A stretch of 5,456 nucleotides of DNA from Ferrovum sp. (GCA_027450105.1 DAIDKJ010000093.1:1-5456); one strand, 5' to 3'. Shown: positions 1-5,456, numbered from the stretch's first letter. Notes: generated by a model from the sequence alone, not told the origin. Translations and numbers: made by a program.

Positions 1-1611
1 CCCACGCGCGCCGTCCTGTCGCAGATACTGGCAGCTTATCCGGAGTTGGAAGCGCAGACTCAGGCGCTCCTGGCACGTTGGCCAGTTCTGGTTTCAGGAA
101 TTCACAGCATCGACTTTCAGCAAGATCAAGTGTGCCTGACACTGGTTTTTGGGGATATCCAGCACACATTGCCACAGCTCAGCCTGGCAGCCGATGCGGT
201 GTTTCTGGATGGTTTTGCTCCCGCCAAAAATCCACAGATGTGGAGTAAATCGGTCCTCCAGCGGGTTGCGCGGCAGTGTCACTGGGGTGCAACGCTAGCA
301 ACCTGGTGTGTGGCGGGGTCGGTTCGGCGTGCTTTGGAACACTACGGGTTCAGTACCCTGCGCCATCCCGGTTTCGGGGGTAAACGCCAGCGTCTGGAGG
401 CTCGTTTCGACAAGATTCCAGCCGTGGTATTCCCGCAGCGCTGCACCCTGCGGTTGAACCCCATCCTCCATCGTGCCGTACACCATCCGCGCCCTTTGCG
501 CCAAGCGTTGATCATTGGCGCGGGTCTGGCAGGTTGTCTGGTGAGCGAAGCTTTGGTAAAACGCGGTTGGCAGGTGCAATTGTTGGAACAGCATCCAGAC
601 CCGGCTTGCGAGGGCTCTGGAAACCCCGCAGGTATCCTGCGTCCCATGTTGTCACGCGATGATAATGTCTATTCGCAATTGGGTCGTGCTGGTTTTTTGT
701 CTGCTCTACAGACATTGCAACGTCTTTCAGCGCATCTTCCTGCACAGGCACGTGGTACCCGGGGCGTAGTGCTAGCCGCCCGGTCCGAGGCAGACGCCCG
801 GCTGCAGCAAGAGTGTATGCTGCCCTTTGCCTGTGCCCCCGATTTCGTTCAAGCCCTTCAACCGGGGGTACAGTCTGATCTTGGGGGAGTGGATTTGCCT
901 TGGGGAGGGCTGTTTTTTCCCAGCGCGGGCTGGGTGAGTCCTCCGCTGCTCTGTGCGGCTGCGCTTGCGGCCTCCCGGTCGGGACTTCGATGTCAGTGGC
1001 AGGTGGTGGCGCAGCGTCTCGTCAAAGCCCCACAGGGTTGGCAGGTTTGGGATGCTGCCGGCCATCTGCTGGGCGAGGCTCCCGTGGCTGTTTTGGCGCT
1101 TGGCGCTCGAGGACTGGACGTTGCCCCTTTGACGCCGTGGCCATTACAAACGATGGAGGGACAAATCACACTCCTTCATCCGGATCCCTTCCCACCGGGC
1201 ACTCCGGTATTGTGCCGGGAGGGGTACTTGATCCCGGGGATTCCCGAGGGGCTTTGTGTGGGAGCAACCTACGAACGCGACACGCAGCGCTGGACCGAAC
1301 AGCAGGGGATGGAGCAAAACCTGTTGCGTTTGCGACCTTGGGAGAGCACTACACTCGACATAGCTCGTACCTTGAAAAATCGTCGAGGGGCCCGGGCCGT
1401 GAGTCCTGATCGACTACCGCTCATGGGCCCTGTGACTGACCAGGAAGGGTTATTTGCCTTGCTGGGACTGGGTTCGCATGGATTGCTGTGGAGTAGTCTG
1501 GGCGCTCATCTGATCGCAGCCTGGCTGGAGCACGAACCCCTTCCTCTGTCACGCGCCTTGCTCGAAGCGGTTTCTCCCTCGCGTTTCAATTCCCGCCCCG
1601 CTGATGCGTGA
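1..1611 (+). CDS. mnmC: Bifunctional tRNA mnm5(s2)U34 methyltransferase / FAD-dependent cmnm5(s2)U34 oxidoreductase MnmC, 5'-truncated by the window edge
   Basis: MnmC completes the wobble-uridine modification begun by MnmE-MnmG. Its C-terminal FAD domain removes the carboxymethyl group from cmnm5(s2)U34, and its N-terminal domain methylates nm5(s2)U34 with S-adenosylmethionine. The frame is open from base 1 and gives 536 residues to the TGA at 1609-1611. E. coli MnmC has about 668, so roughly 120-130 N-terminal residues, including the first SAM-binding motifs, lie outside the window. The TTG at 46 is internal, because homologous sequence continues upstream of it. Visible methyltransferase-domain motifs are DAVFLDGFAPAKNPQMW (in-window residues 65-81), GATLATW and PGFGGKR. 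The oxidase domain starts near residue 167 with the dinucleotide-binding GAGLAG (173-178), then SGNPAGILRPMLS, and ends with the conserved RGARAVSPDRLPLMGPV and LGSHGLLWSSLGAHLIA. Both domains look intact as far as they are visible. It converges on miaA with a 15-bp gap. Confidence 0.96.
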   Translation, partial: PTRAVLSQILAAYPELEAQTQALLARWPVLVSGIHSIDFQQDQVCLTLVFGDIQHTLPQLSLAADAVFLDGFAPAKNPQMWSKSVLQRVARQCHWGATLATWCVAGSVRRALEHYGFSTLRHPGFGGKRQRLEARFDKIPAVVFPQRCTLRLNPILHRAVHHPRPLRQALIIGAGLAGCLVSEALVKRGWQVQLLEQHPDPACEGSGNPAGILRPMLSRDDNVYSQLGRAGFLSALQTLQRLSAHLPAQARGTRGVVLAARSEADARLQQECMLPFACAPDFVQALQPGVQSDLGGVDLPWGGLFFPSAGWVSPPLLCAAALAASRSGLRCQWQVVAQRLVKAPQGWQVWDAAGHLLGEAPVAVLALGARGLDVAPLTPWPLQTMEGQITLLHPDPFPPGTPVLCREGYLIPGIPEGLCVGATYERDTQRWTEQQGMEQNLLRLRPWESTTLDIARTLKNRRGARAVSPDRLPLMGPVTDQEGLFALLGLGSHGLLWSSLGAHLIAAWLEHEPLPLSRALLEAVSPSRFNSRPADA

Positions 1612-1626
1612 AGCCTGTACACGTGG

Positions 1627-2586
1627 TTACTGGCTTCCCCCGAGGAATTGTTCCACTTCCTGTTGAATCTGTTGGGGCAAAGCAGGATCCAGACTGTCTA
1701 GTCGAACCAGGTCGGGCCAGGAACGCATCCAGGTCATTTGACGTTTGGCCAGTTGACGTGTGGCGATGATCCCTCGTTCACGCATGTCTTGCCAGGGGAG
1801 TTCGCCTTCCAGATACTGCCACATTTGTCGATAGCCCACGGCACGCATGGCGGGAAGATCCGGATGCAGCACGAAGCGTTGACGTAAATCGCGCAACTCC
1901 TGTTCCAGACCATCGTCCAGCATCCGATCAAAGCGCTGAGCGATGCGCGTGTGCAGAATACTGCGCTCGCCAGGCCAAAGCCCCAGACAGCACAACCGTG
2001 CCTGGAGGGGTTGGCGGGTCGTTTCGCGATATAACGCCGAGAGCGGGCGCCCTGCAGTGAGCACGACCTCCAAGGCGCGCTGAATGCGTTGCGAGTCTCC
2101 CGGTTTCAGACGCGCGGCGGTATGCGGGTCTAACTGGCGTAGGCGCGCATGCAAGGCGGCCCATCCTTCCTCCCGGGCCTGTTCTTCCAGCTGGGTGCGC
2201 AGGGCCGGGTTGGCTGCAGGCAGATCATTCAGACCGGATTGTAGCGCCTTGAAGTACAGCATGGTTCCACCGACCAGTAGGGGAACGCGTCCCCGCCCAG
2301 TGATTTCAGCGATGACGCGCAGGGCATCTTCCCGAAAGCGTGCCGCGGAATAGGTCTCGGTAGGATCCACTAGATCCAGTAAATGATGCGGGATAGTCCG
2401 CCGGGTTTCTGCATCCGGCTTGGCTGTACCCACATCCATGTGACGGTAGATGCTGGCCGAATCCACGTTGACCAGCTCCAGATCGAATCGTTTGGCAAGG
2501 CTGATGGCCACCTGGCTTTTCCCACTGGCCGTAGGGCCCATGAGAAACAACACCTGGGGCAAGGCCGAGGAGGGGACCAAGATCAA
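1627..2586 (-). CDS. miaA: tRNA dimethylallyltransferase (isopentenyl-tRNA transferase) MiaA
   Basis: MiaA transfers a dimethylallyl group from DMAPP to N6 of A37, next to the anticodon of tRNAs reading UNN codons. This i6A37 is the substrate of MiaB. With a TTG start at 2586-2584 the protein has 319 residues (E. coli 316). Motifs are the P-loop GPTASGKS (17-24), VDSASIYRHMDVGTAKP (41-57), GGTMLYFKAL (106-115), AVGYRQMW (249-256) and RQLAKRQMTWMRSW (277-290), all in the expected order. I chose this TTG because it puts 15 residues before the Met of MGPTASGK, exactly as in E. coli, and because its TTGA overlaps the xseA stop as expected for coupled translation. TTG at 2580 is possible. ATG at 2541 would begin right at the P-loop and is unlikely. 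The same frame stays open to 3033, but that upstream part reads inside xseA, is rich in Pro, Arg, Ser and Thr, and resembles nothing. No strong Shine-Dalgarno is seen, so translation probably depends on xseA. Confidence 0.95.
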   Translation of the reverse strand: MILVPSSALPQVLFLMGPTASGKSQVAISLAKRFDLELVNVDSASIYRHMDVGTAKPDAETRRTIPHHLLDLVDPTETYSAARFREDALRVIAEITGRGRVPLLVGGTMLYFKALQSGLNDLPAANPALRTQLEEQAREEGWAALHARLRQLDPHTAARLKPGDSQRIQRALEVVLTAGRPLSALYRETTRQPLQARLCCLGLWPGERSILHTRIAQRFDRMLDDGLEQELRDLRQRFVLHPDLPAMRAVGYRQMWQYLEGELPWQDMRERGIIATRQLAKRQMTWMRSWPDLVRLDSLDPALPQQIQQEVEQFLGGSQ

Positions 2587-3899
2587 CTCAAGCGGCGCTG
2601 AATGGTGGCTTCCAGCTCGCCTTGCGCCAGGGTGATGGACACGGATTGGGCGGGGTCGACTGTGTTGCTGGTGCGCACGATCTGTCCGTCGGCGGTTCGT
2701 ACGATGCTGAATCCACGGGCCAGAACGGCGTGCGGGTTCAAATGGGAGAGGCCGGAGGTCAGTCGATTCAGGACCAATCCTTCGCGGGTTAGACGATGGT
2801 GCCAGGACTGTTGCAGACGGCGACGTTTTTGCTCCAGACCCAGGCGCTGCTGGTGTAAATTTTCGCCGGGATGTTTTAGGCGCTGCTGTAATCCTTGCAG
2901 GGTCAACTGCTGTTGTCGTAACCGCCATTGAACCAGCGTGCTCAAACGCGGAAGGTGTTGGTCCAAGCGCAGCATGTCGCGTTGTAGCAGGCGTTGAAAC
3001 CCACGCTGCAAACGGCTCTGGATCTGACGCCAATGCTGCAAGAGGGCAGCACGATCGGGAGACACCAGCTCTGCTGCGGCGGTGGGTGTGGGGGCGCGTT
3101 GATCGGCCACAAAGTCGGCAATGGTGAAGTCGGTTTCATGGCCAACGCCGGATATGATGGGAATGGGGCAACGCGCCATGGCGCGTGCCAGAATTTCTTC
3201 ATTGAAAGACCAAAGATCTTCAATACTGCCGCCTCCCCGGCAGAGTATCAGAACATCGCACTCGGCTCGGGAGGCTGCCGTATCCAGGGCTTGGGCCAGT
3301 TGTGCAGCAGCGCCTTCCCCTTGCACGGGGGCCGGGTAGAGAATCACTCCACAGCCTGGTGCGCGCCGTTTGAGGGTGGTGAGGACATCGCGCAGGGCAG
3401 CAGCCGCAGGGGAGGTGATTAATCCGATGGTTTTTGGGTGAGAGGGCAAACCCCGCTTGCGTGCCGGATCGAATAAGCCTTCCTGCTCCAGGCGCGCCTT
3501 GAGTCGGAGAAAGGCCTCGTACAAGCGTCCCAGGCCCGCTTGGCGAAGGGACTCTACCGTGATCTGAAAGGTGCCGGCTGGCGGGTAGAAGTTTGCAGGC
3601 CCCTTCAGTTCCACGCCCATTCCATTGCGTGGCTGCCAGTCCAATCGCTGGTTACGGGAACGAAACATGACGCAGCGCAACTGGGCCTGGGCATCTTTCA
3701 AGTTGAAGTACCAATGGCCTGAGGCAGCGGCAGTGAAATTGGAAATTTCTCCCTGGATCCAGAGTTCTTGGGGAAGTTGTTCCAGAACCTGTTGCAAGCG
3801 CGAAACGTAGGCAGAAACGCTCAGCAAAGAATCCAGTGGTACAGCTTTTCCGGAGGAAAATCCTTCCAAAGTGGCGTCAGGCAATGGCGATTTGTTCAT
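2583..3899 (-). CDS. xseA: Exodeoxyribonuclease VII large subunit XseA
   Basis: XseA is the catalytic subunit of exonuclease VII, which with several small XseB subunits degrades single-stranded DNA to oligonucleotides from both ends, in repair and recombination. The 438-residue product (E. coli 456) has an N-terminal OB-fold (about 27-120) with WIQGEISNF, SGHWYFNLKD and CVMFR. The catalytic domain follows with VILYPAPVQG, CDVLILCRGGGSIEDLWSFN (214-233), ISGVGHETDFTIADFVAD (249-266) and RAPTPTAAAE (268-277). After that comes a Gln/Arg/Leu-rich coiled coil (about 285-375), where XseB binds in the family, and a C-terminal GFSIVRTADG segment. The ATG at 3899 gives about 23 residues more than E. 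coli before the OB-fold. A GAGG lies 13 nt upstream, which is rather far, so a later alternative start (for example TTG in DSLLSVS) cannot be excluded. xseB is not in the window. Its stop overlaps the miaA start by 4 bp. I see no convincing -35/-10 pair in front of it. Confidence 0.96.
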   Translation of the reverse strand: MNKSPLPDATLEGFSSGKAVPLDSLLSVSAYVSRLQQVLEQLPQELWIQGEISNFTAAASGHWYFNLKDAQAQLRCVMFRSRNQRLDWQPRNGMGVELKGPANFYPPAGTFQITVESLRQAGLGRLYEAFLRLKARLEQEGLFDPARKRGLPSHPKTIGLITSPAAAALRDVLTTLKRRAPGCGVILYPAPVQGEGAAAQLAQALDTAASRAECDVLILCRGGGSIEDLWSFNEEILARAMARCPIPIISGVGHETDFTIADFVADQRAPTPTAAAELVSPDRAALLQHWRQIQSRLQRGFQRLLQRDMLRLDQHLPRLSTLVQWRLRQQQLTLQGLQQRLKHPGENLHQQRLGLEQKRRRLQQSWHHRLTREGLVLNRLTSGLSHLNPHAVLARGFSIVRTADGQIVRTSNTVDPAQSVSITLAQGELEATIQRRLS

Positions 3900-3999
3900 G
3901 ATCCAGATGGGGCCTCAAGAGCACGATTTTTTCGAAAAATCAAGCAAAAAAAATGCAAAAGTACGTTGCTTAAAAAATGACCGGTTCAGAAAAACCTAT

Positions 4000-4008
4000 T
4001 GTGAATAA
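4000..4008 (-). promoter_or_regulatory. DnaA box, perfect match (TTATTCACA)
   Basis: The minus strand reads TTATTCACA, an exact fit to the TTATNCACA consensus of the replication initiator DnaA. It lies about 20 bp from the AT-rich block and 37 bp from the next box. A single nonamer could occur by chance; the clustering makes it worth recording. Confidence 0.5.
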
Positions 4009-4045
4009 GGGGGTTAATCGGTAAACAAAACCACTGTACACAAAG

Positions 4046-4054
4046 TTATCCACA
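4046..4054 (+). promoter_or_regulatory. DnaA box, perfect match (TTATCCACA)
   Basis: The plus strand reads TTATCCACA, identical to the high-affinity E. coli R1/R4-type DnaA box. It faces the box at 4060-4068 across 5 bp and forms the core of the left arm of the inverted repeat at 4042-4072. Together with the perfect box at 4000-4008 this gives two exact matches within 55 bp. Confidence 0.55.
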
Positions 4055-4059
4055 GACTT

Positions 4060-4068
4060 TGTGGACAA
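4060..4068 (-). promoter_or_regulatory. DnaA-box-like nonamer, one mismatch (TTGTCCACA)
   Basis: The minus strand reads TTGTCCACA, one base off the TTATNCACA consensus (G for A at position 3). It is oriented towards the perfect box at 4046-4054 with a 5-bp spacer. A weaker two-mismatch relative, CTGTACACA, lies on the plus strand at 4034-4042. Confidence 0.4.
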
Positions 4069-4264
4069 CTTTCCTGGTGGATTGTCCTGCAACAGAGGGG
4101 TACTTCGAAGGGGCTTGTGGAGGGTTTTCTCCCCCTGTTTCAGCTTCGGAGCATACCAGATTTCACTGTTCGAAAATGGATTCGAAAGTCCTGTGCTGCA
4201 GTGCGGTTTTTCCCATGGGCAGTGCACAAAAGTGGCATGAGCGTTTGGCGATGCAGCGCGGGCA

Positions 4265-5236
4265 TCAAAACCGATGGCGGAAGCGATCCGTGGCCAGCAC
4301 CAGTTGGGTCTGTATTCCAGGCTCGAAGGCCGAGTGACCGGCATCGGGCACGACGATGTATTCTGCTTCGGGCCACTGGCGATGCAATTCATCTGCAGTG
4401 ACGATGGGGCAGACTCCATCATACCGCCCTTGAACGATGACAGTGGGAAGATGGGTGATGCGGGCCAAATTCTTTAAAAGCGCATTATCCGGCAGAAAAA
4501 TACGGTGAGTGAAGTAATGGGCCTCGATGCGGGCCAACCCCAGAGCAACGCCATCACTGGCGAAATGCGCCACCGTTTCCGCGTTGGGGTAGAGGGTTGA
4601 GCAGGATCCTTCGTAGGCCCCCCAATGACGCGCGGCGGGCAAGTGAACTTGCGCATCAGGATGGTTTAAGCGTCGGTAATAAGCTGCCAACAGATTGCCG
4701 CGCTCTTCTTCCGGAATGAAACCGGCAAACTTGTGCCACGCTTCAGGAAAAATGGCTTTCAAGCCATACAGAAACCAATCGATCTCGCTGGGGCGGCAGA
4801 GAAAAATTCCTCGCAGGATCAGACCCAGACAATTGTGTGGATGGGCTTGCGCATAGGCTAAGGCCAGGGTGCTGCCCCAGGACCCACCAAAAACCAGCCA
4901 GCGTTTGACGCCAAACAAGTGGCGTAAACGCTCCAGATCCTGAATCAGTAGCGGTGTCGTGTTTTGACGGGTTTCGCCCAGGGGTGTGGAGCGCCCCGCT
5001 CCGCGCTGATCGAAGAGGATGATCCGGTAAAAAGCGGGATCAAAAAAACAACGATGCAGAGGGCCTGAGCCGGCTCCTGGTCCGCCATGTAAAAAAACCA
5101 CCGGGACACCCTGCGGATTGCCGCTTTGCTCCCAATACAGCGTGTGCAGGTCATCCACCGGCAACCATCCGGTTTCAAAAGGTTCCAGGCGGGGGTAGAG
5201 CATCCCGGGCCTGATGTGTTCTTTGCGATGTTCCAT
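4265..5236 (-). CDS. pip: Prolyl iminopeptidase (proline aminopeptidase), alpha/beta-hydrolase family S33
   Basis: Pip is a serine peptidase that removes N-terminal proline from peptides, normally in the cytoplasm; no signal peptide or membrane segment is seen. Numbered from the ATG at 5236 (323 residues), it shows LYPRLEPFETGWLPV near the N-terminus and WEQSGNPQG. HGGPGAG (about 50-56) forms the oxyanion region, followed by FDQRGAGRSTP. The nucleophile elbow is GGSWGS (Ser about 119), the catalytic Asp lies in GRYDGVCP (about 273) and the catalytic His in DAGHSAFEP (about 301). The triad is therefore complete. WGAYEGSCSTLYP corresponds to the conserved region with a substrate-recognising Glu. 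Length and order fit the Serratia/Xanthomonas type. Two ATGs lie 6 bp apart. I prefer 5236 because the purine-rich GAGAAG (5243-5248) is 6 nt upstream of it but directly abuts the ATG at 5242, which would give 325 residues. The gene is divergent from phaZ. Confidence 0.94.
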   Translation of the reverse strand: MEHRKEHIRPGMLYPRLEPFETGWLPVDDLHTLYWEQSGNPQGVPVVFLHGGPGAGSGPLHRCFFDPAFYRIILFDQRGAGRSTPLGETRQNTTPLLIQDLERLRHLFGVKRWLVFGGSWGSTLALAYAQAHPHNCLGLILRGIFLCRPSEIDWFLYGLKAIFPEAWHKFAGFIPEEERGNLLAAYYRRLNHPDAQVHLPAARHWGAYEGSCSTLYPNAETVAHFASDGVALGLARIEAHYFTHRIFLPDNALLKNLARITHLPTVIVQGRYDGVCPIVTADELHRQWPEAEYIVVPDAGHSAFEPGIQTQLVLATDRFRHRF

Positions 5237-5255
5237 GGCCATCTTCTCGGGTATG

Positions 5256-5269
5256 ATGATCTAGATCAA
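5256..5269. promoter_or_regulatory. FNR/ANR-box-like palindrome in the pip-phaZ divergent promoter gap
   Basis: Read on the minus strand the site is TTGATCTAGATCAT, matching 9 of the 10 defined positions of the FNR consensus TTGAT-N4-ATCAA. Its central 12 bp (5257-5268, TGATCTAGATCA) are a perfect palindrome. It lies midway in the roughly 50-bp gap between the pip and phaZ start codons. A -10-like TATGAT on the plus strand (5252-5257) overlaps it. Its centre is only 24 bp before the phaZ ATG, too close for classical FNR activation at -41.5 of either gene, so repression would be the more natural reading. Another regulator recognising this palindrome is equally possible. Confidence 0.35.
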
Positions 5270-5286
5270 ATTTTCTGGGATACTGA

Positions 5287-5456
5287 ATGTTATACGAACT
5301 TCACGAACTACAACATGCTTCCTGGACCACACTCAGAATGTTTGCCCATGCCGCTGGAACCTGGTGCGGCAGCCCTTACAGTCCTTTGAGTTATACCCCT
5401 GCCGGAAGGATGATCAGCGCTGGTTCGGAATTGTTATTACGTACCACCCAGCGTTA
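5287..5456 (+). CDS. phaZ: Intracellular polyhydroxybutyrate/polyhydroxyalkanoate depolymerase, N-terminal fragment cut by the window edge
   Basis: The frame from ATG 5287 is open to the last base and gives 56 residues. The start MLYELHELQHA is the typical opening of intracellular PHB depolymerases (MLYQLhE.QRa in Cupriavidus-type PhaZ). It is followed by the family's pattern SPYSPLSYTPAGRMISAG (residues 29-46) and a SELLLRTTQR segment. In the family the alpha/beta-hydrolase catalytic domain follows, so no active-site residue is visible here. The enzyme mobilises stored PHB from cytoplasmic granules; there is no signal peptide, in line with the intracellular type. A purine-rich TGGGA ends 6 nt before the ATG and is a plausible ribosome-binding site. 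The gene is divergent from pip. The assignment rests on the N-terminal signature only, recalled from family members, not on a search. Confidence 0.82.
   Translation, partial: MLYELHELQHASWTTLRMFAHAAGTWCGSPYSPLSYTPAGRMISAGSELLLRTTQR

Larger units (their letters stand above)
3925..4072. other. Origin-like element: AT-rich stretch beside clustered DnaA boxes (candidate)
   Basis: Bases 3925-3980 are only about 25% GC (14 of 56 by hand count), far below the flanking genes. They contain the inverted repeat GATTTTT-TCG-AAAAATC (3925-3941), a run of eight A, and the AAGCAA/TTGCTT inverted repeat (3942-3947 and 3966-3971). Immediately beside it are DnaA-box-like nonamers at 4000-4008, 4046-4054 and 4060-4068. 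An easily melted AT-rich segment next to several DnaA boxes is the basic design of a bacterial oriC. A DnaA-titrating or DnaA-reactivating site, or DnaA control of xseA, would look similar. Three boxes are few for an oriC, and the usual neighbours (dnaA, dnaN, mnmG, parAB, rpmH) are not in the window, so the functional call is tentative. Confidence 0.35.
4042..4072. repeat. Inverted repeat, 13-bp arms with one mismatch, embedding two DnaA-like boxes
   Basis: The arms are AAAGTTATCCACA (4042-4054) and TGTGGACAACTTT (4060-4072), separated by GACTT. They pair at 12 of 13 positions. Two other stems overlap this one: CACAAAG/CTTTGTG (4039-4045 with 4057-4063, perfect, 11-nt loop) and GGACAA/TTGTCC (4063-4068 with 4082-4087, perfect, 13-nt loop). 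The long stem excludes the two shorter ones, which could nearly coexist. No T-tract follows on either strand, so this is not a standard intrinsic terminator. The symmetry may simply reflect two facing protein-binding sites. Confidence 0.7.
3931..4186. repeat. Cluster of four TTCGAA palindromes
   Basis: TTCGAA occurs at 3931-3936, 4104-4109, 4169-4174 and 4181-4186. The last two sit in TTCGAAA repeats 12 bp apart. Reading the rest of the window I found no other copy, although near variants occur in the genes. A given 6-mer is expected about once per 4 kb, so four within 256 bp of non-coding DNA is an excess. The function is unknown. It could be a binding site for a regulator or merely reflect local AT-rich composition. 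Confidence 0.5.
3900..4264. other. Intergenic region between pip and xseA, no credible gene
   Basis: These 365 bp separate the end of pip from the start of xseA, both on the minus strand. The frames open across it are not protein-like: the longest, on the minus strand over 3970-4422, runs out of phase into pip and has no recognisable motif. I found no tRNA or rRNA. The region contains an AT-rich block (about 3925-3980), three DnaA-box-like nonamers (4000-4068), overlapping inverted repeats (4039-4087) and four TTCGAA palindromes. A G-run/C-run stem with a TTTTCT loop lies near 4120-4135 but has no following T-tract. An extended -10-like TGGTATGCT on the minus strand (hexamer at 4150-4155) could start a transcript towards xseA, without a recognisable -35. 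Confidence 0.7.

Noticed and set aside
900..1409. 169-codon frame inside mnmC on the plus strand
   Set aside because: A frame shadow of the FAD domain of MnmC, Gly/Arg/Ser-rich with no family resemblance.
1610..1637. GAAGCC/GGCTTC 6-bp inverted repeat with a 16-nt loop at the mnmC-miaA junction, as a bidirectional terminator
   Set aside because: Short stem, long loop and no T-tract on either strand; not enough to call a terminator.
2587..3033. Upstream extension of the miaA reading frame to 3033 (about 149 extra residues)
   Set aside because: It lies wholly inside xseA on the same strand in another frame, is low-complexity Pro/Arg/Ser/Thr-rich, and would precede a MiaA that is already full length from 2586.
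4118..4139. G-run/TTTTCT/C-run hairpin in the intergenic region as a terminator
   Set aside because: Stem of only about 4-5 pairs with a mismatch or wobble, and no clean T-run after it in either direction.
4165..4190. TTCGAA-containing segment as a tRNA T-loop remnant or attachment site
   Set aside because: The flanking bases do not form a 5-bp T-stem and no acceptor or anticodon arm could be found.
4059..4401. Two overlapping open frames on the plus strand (92 and 94 codons) in the intergenic region and antisense to pip
   Set aside because: They run into the antisense of pip, have no motif, and the sequence shows no codon structure of its own.
3970..4422. 150-codon open frame on the minus strand across the pip 3' end and the intergenic region
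   Set aside because: No recognisable motif, erratic composition, and the first half overlaps pip out of phase. It looks like a chance frame.
5291..5308. ACGAACT repeated 9 bp apart at the phaZ start, considered as tandem operator half-sites
   Set aside because: It encodes the repeated Glu-Leu of the conserved ELHEL start of PhaZ, so protein conservation explains it.

Overview
The window looks like core chromosome of a proteobacterium, most likely gamma or beta. It carries a two-domain MnmC, close matches to proteobacterial MiaA and XseA, a Serratia/Xanthomonas-type prolyl iminopeptidase, and the start of an intracellular polyhydroxybutyrate (PHB) depolymerase, which suggests an organism that stores PHB. 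The genes have moderately high GC. I cannot name a genus. I see no mobile element, phage gene, CRISPR array, tRNA or rRNA.

Layout from left to right. (1) The 3' four-fifths of mnmC (+ strand, 1-1611), cut by the left edge. (2) After a 15-bp gap, convergent, miaA (- strand, 1627-2586) and xseA (- strand, 2583-3899). These two overlap by 4 bp in a TTGA stop/start junction, so they are probably one operon read xseA then miaA. (3) A 365-bp non-coding stretch (3900-4264). Its xseA-proximal part is very AT-rich and lies beside three DnaA-box-like nonamers, two of them facing each other in a near-perfect inverted repeat. The stretch also holds all four TTCGAA palindromes of the window. (4) pip (- strand, 4265-5236). 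(5) A divergent gap of about 50 bp with an FNR-box-like palindrome. (6) The first 56 codons of phaZ (+ strand, 5287 to the right edge).

MnmC and MiaA both modify the tRNA anticodon loop (wobble U34 and A37 respectively), and here they sit tail to tail. XseA is the large subunit of exonuclease VII; its partner xseB is not in the window. Pip and PhaZ are catabolic hydrolases (N-terminal proline from peptides, PHB granules) read divergently from a shared regulatory gap.

The coding part is ordinary. The part most worth a second look is 3925-4087: an AT-rich block, DnaA boxes and overlapping alternative stems, resembling a replication origin or another DnaA-binding locus although none of the usual origin-neighbour genes is visible.
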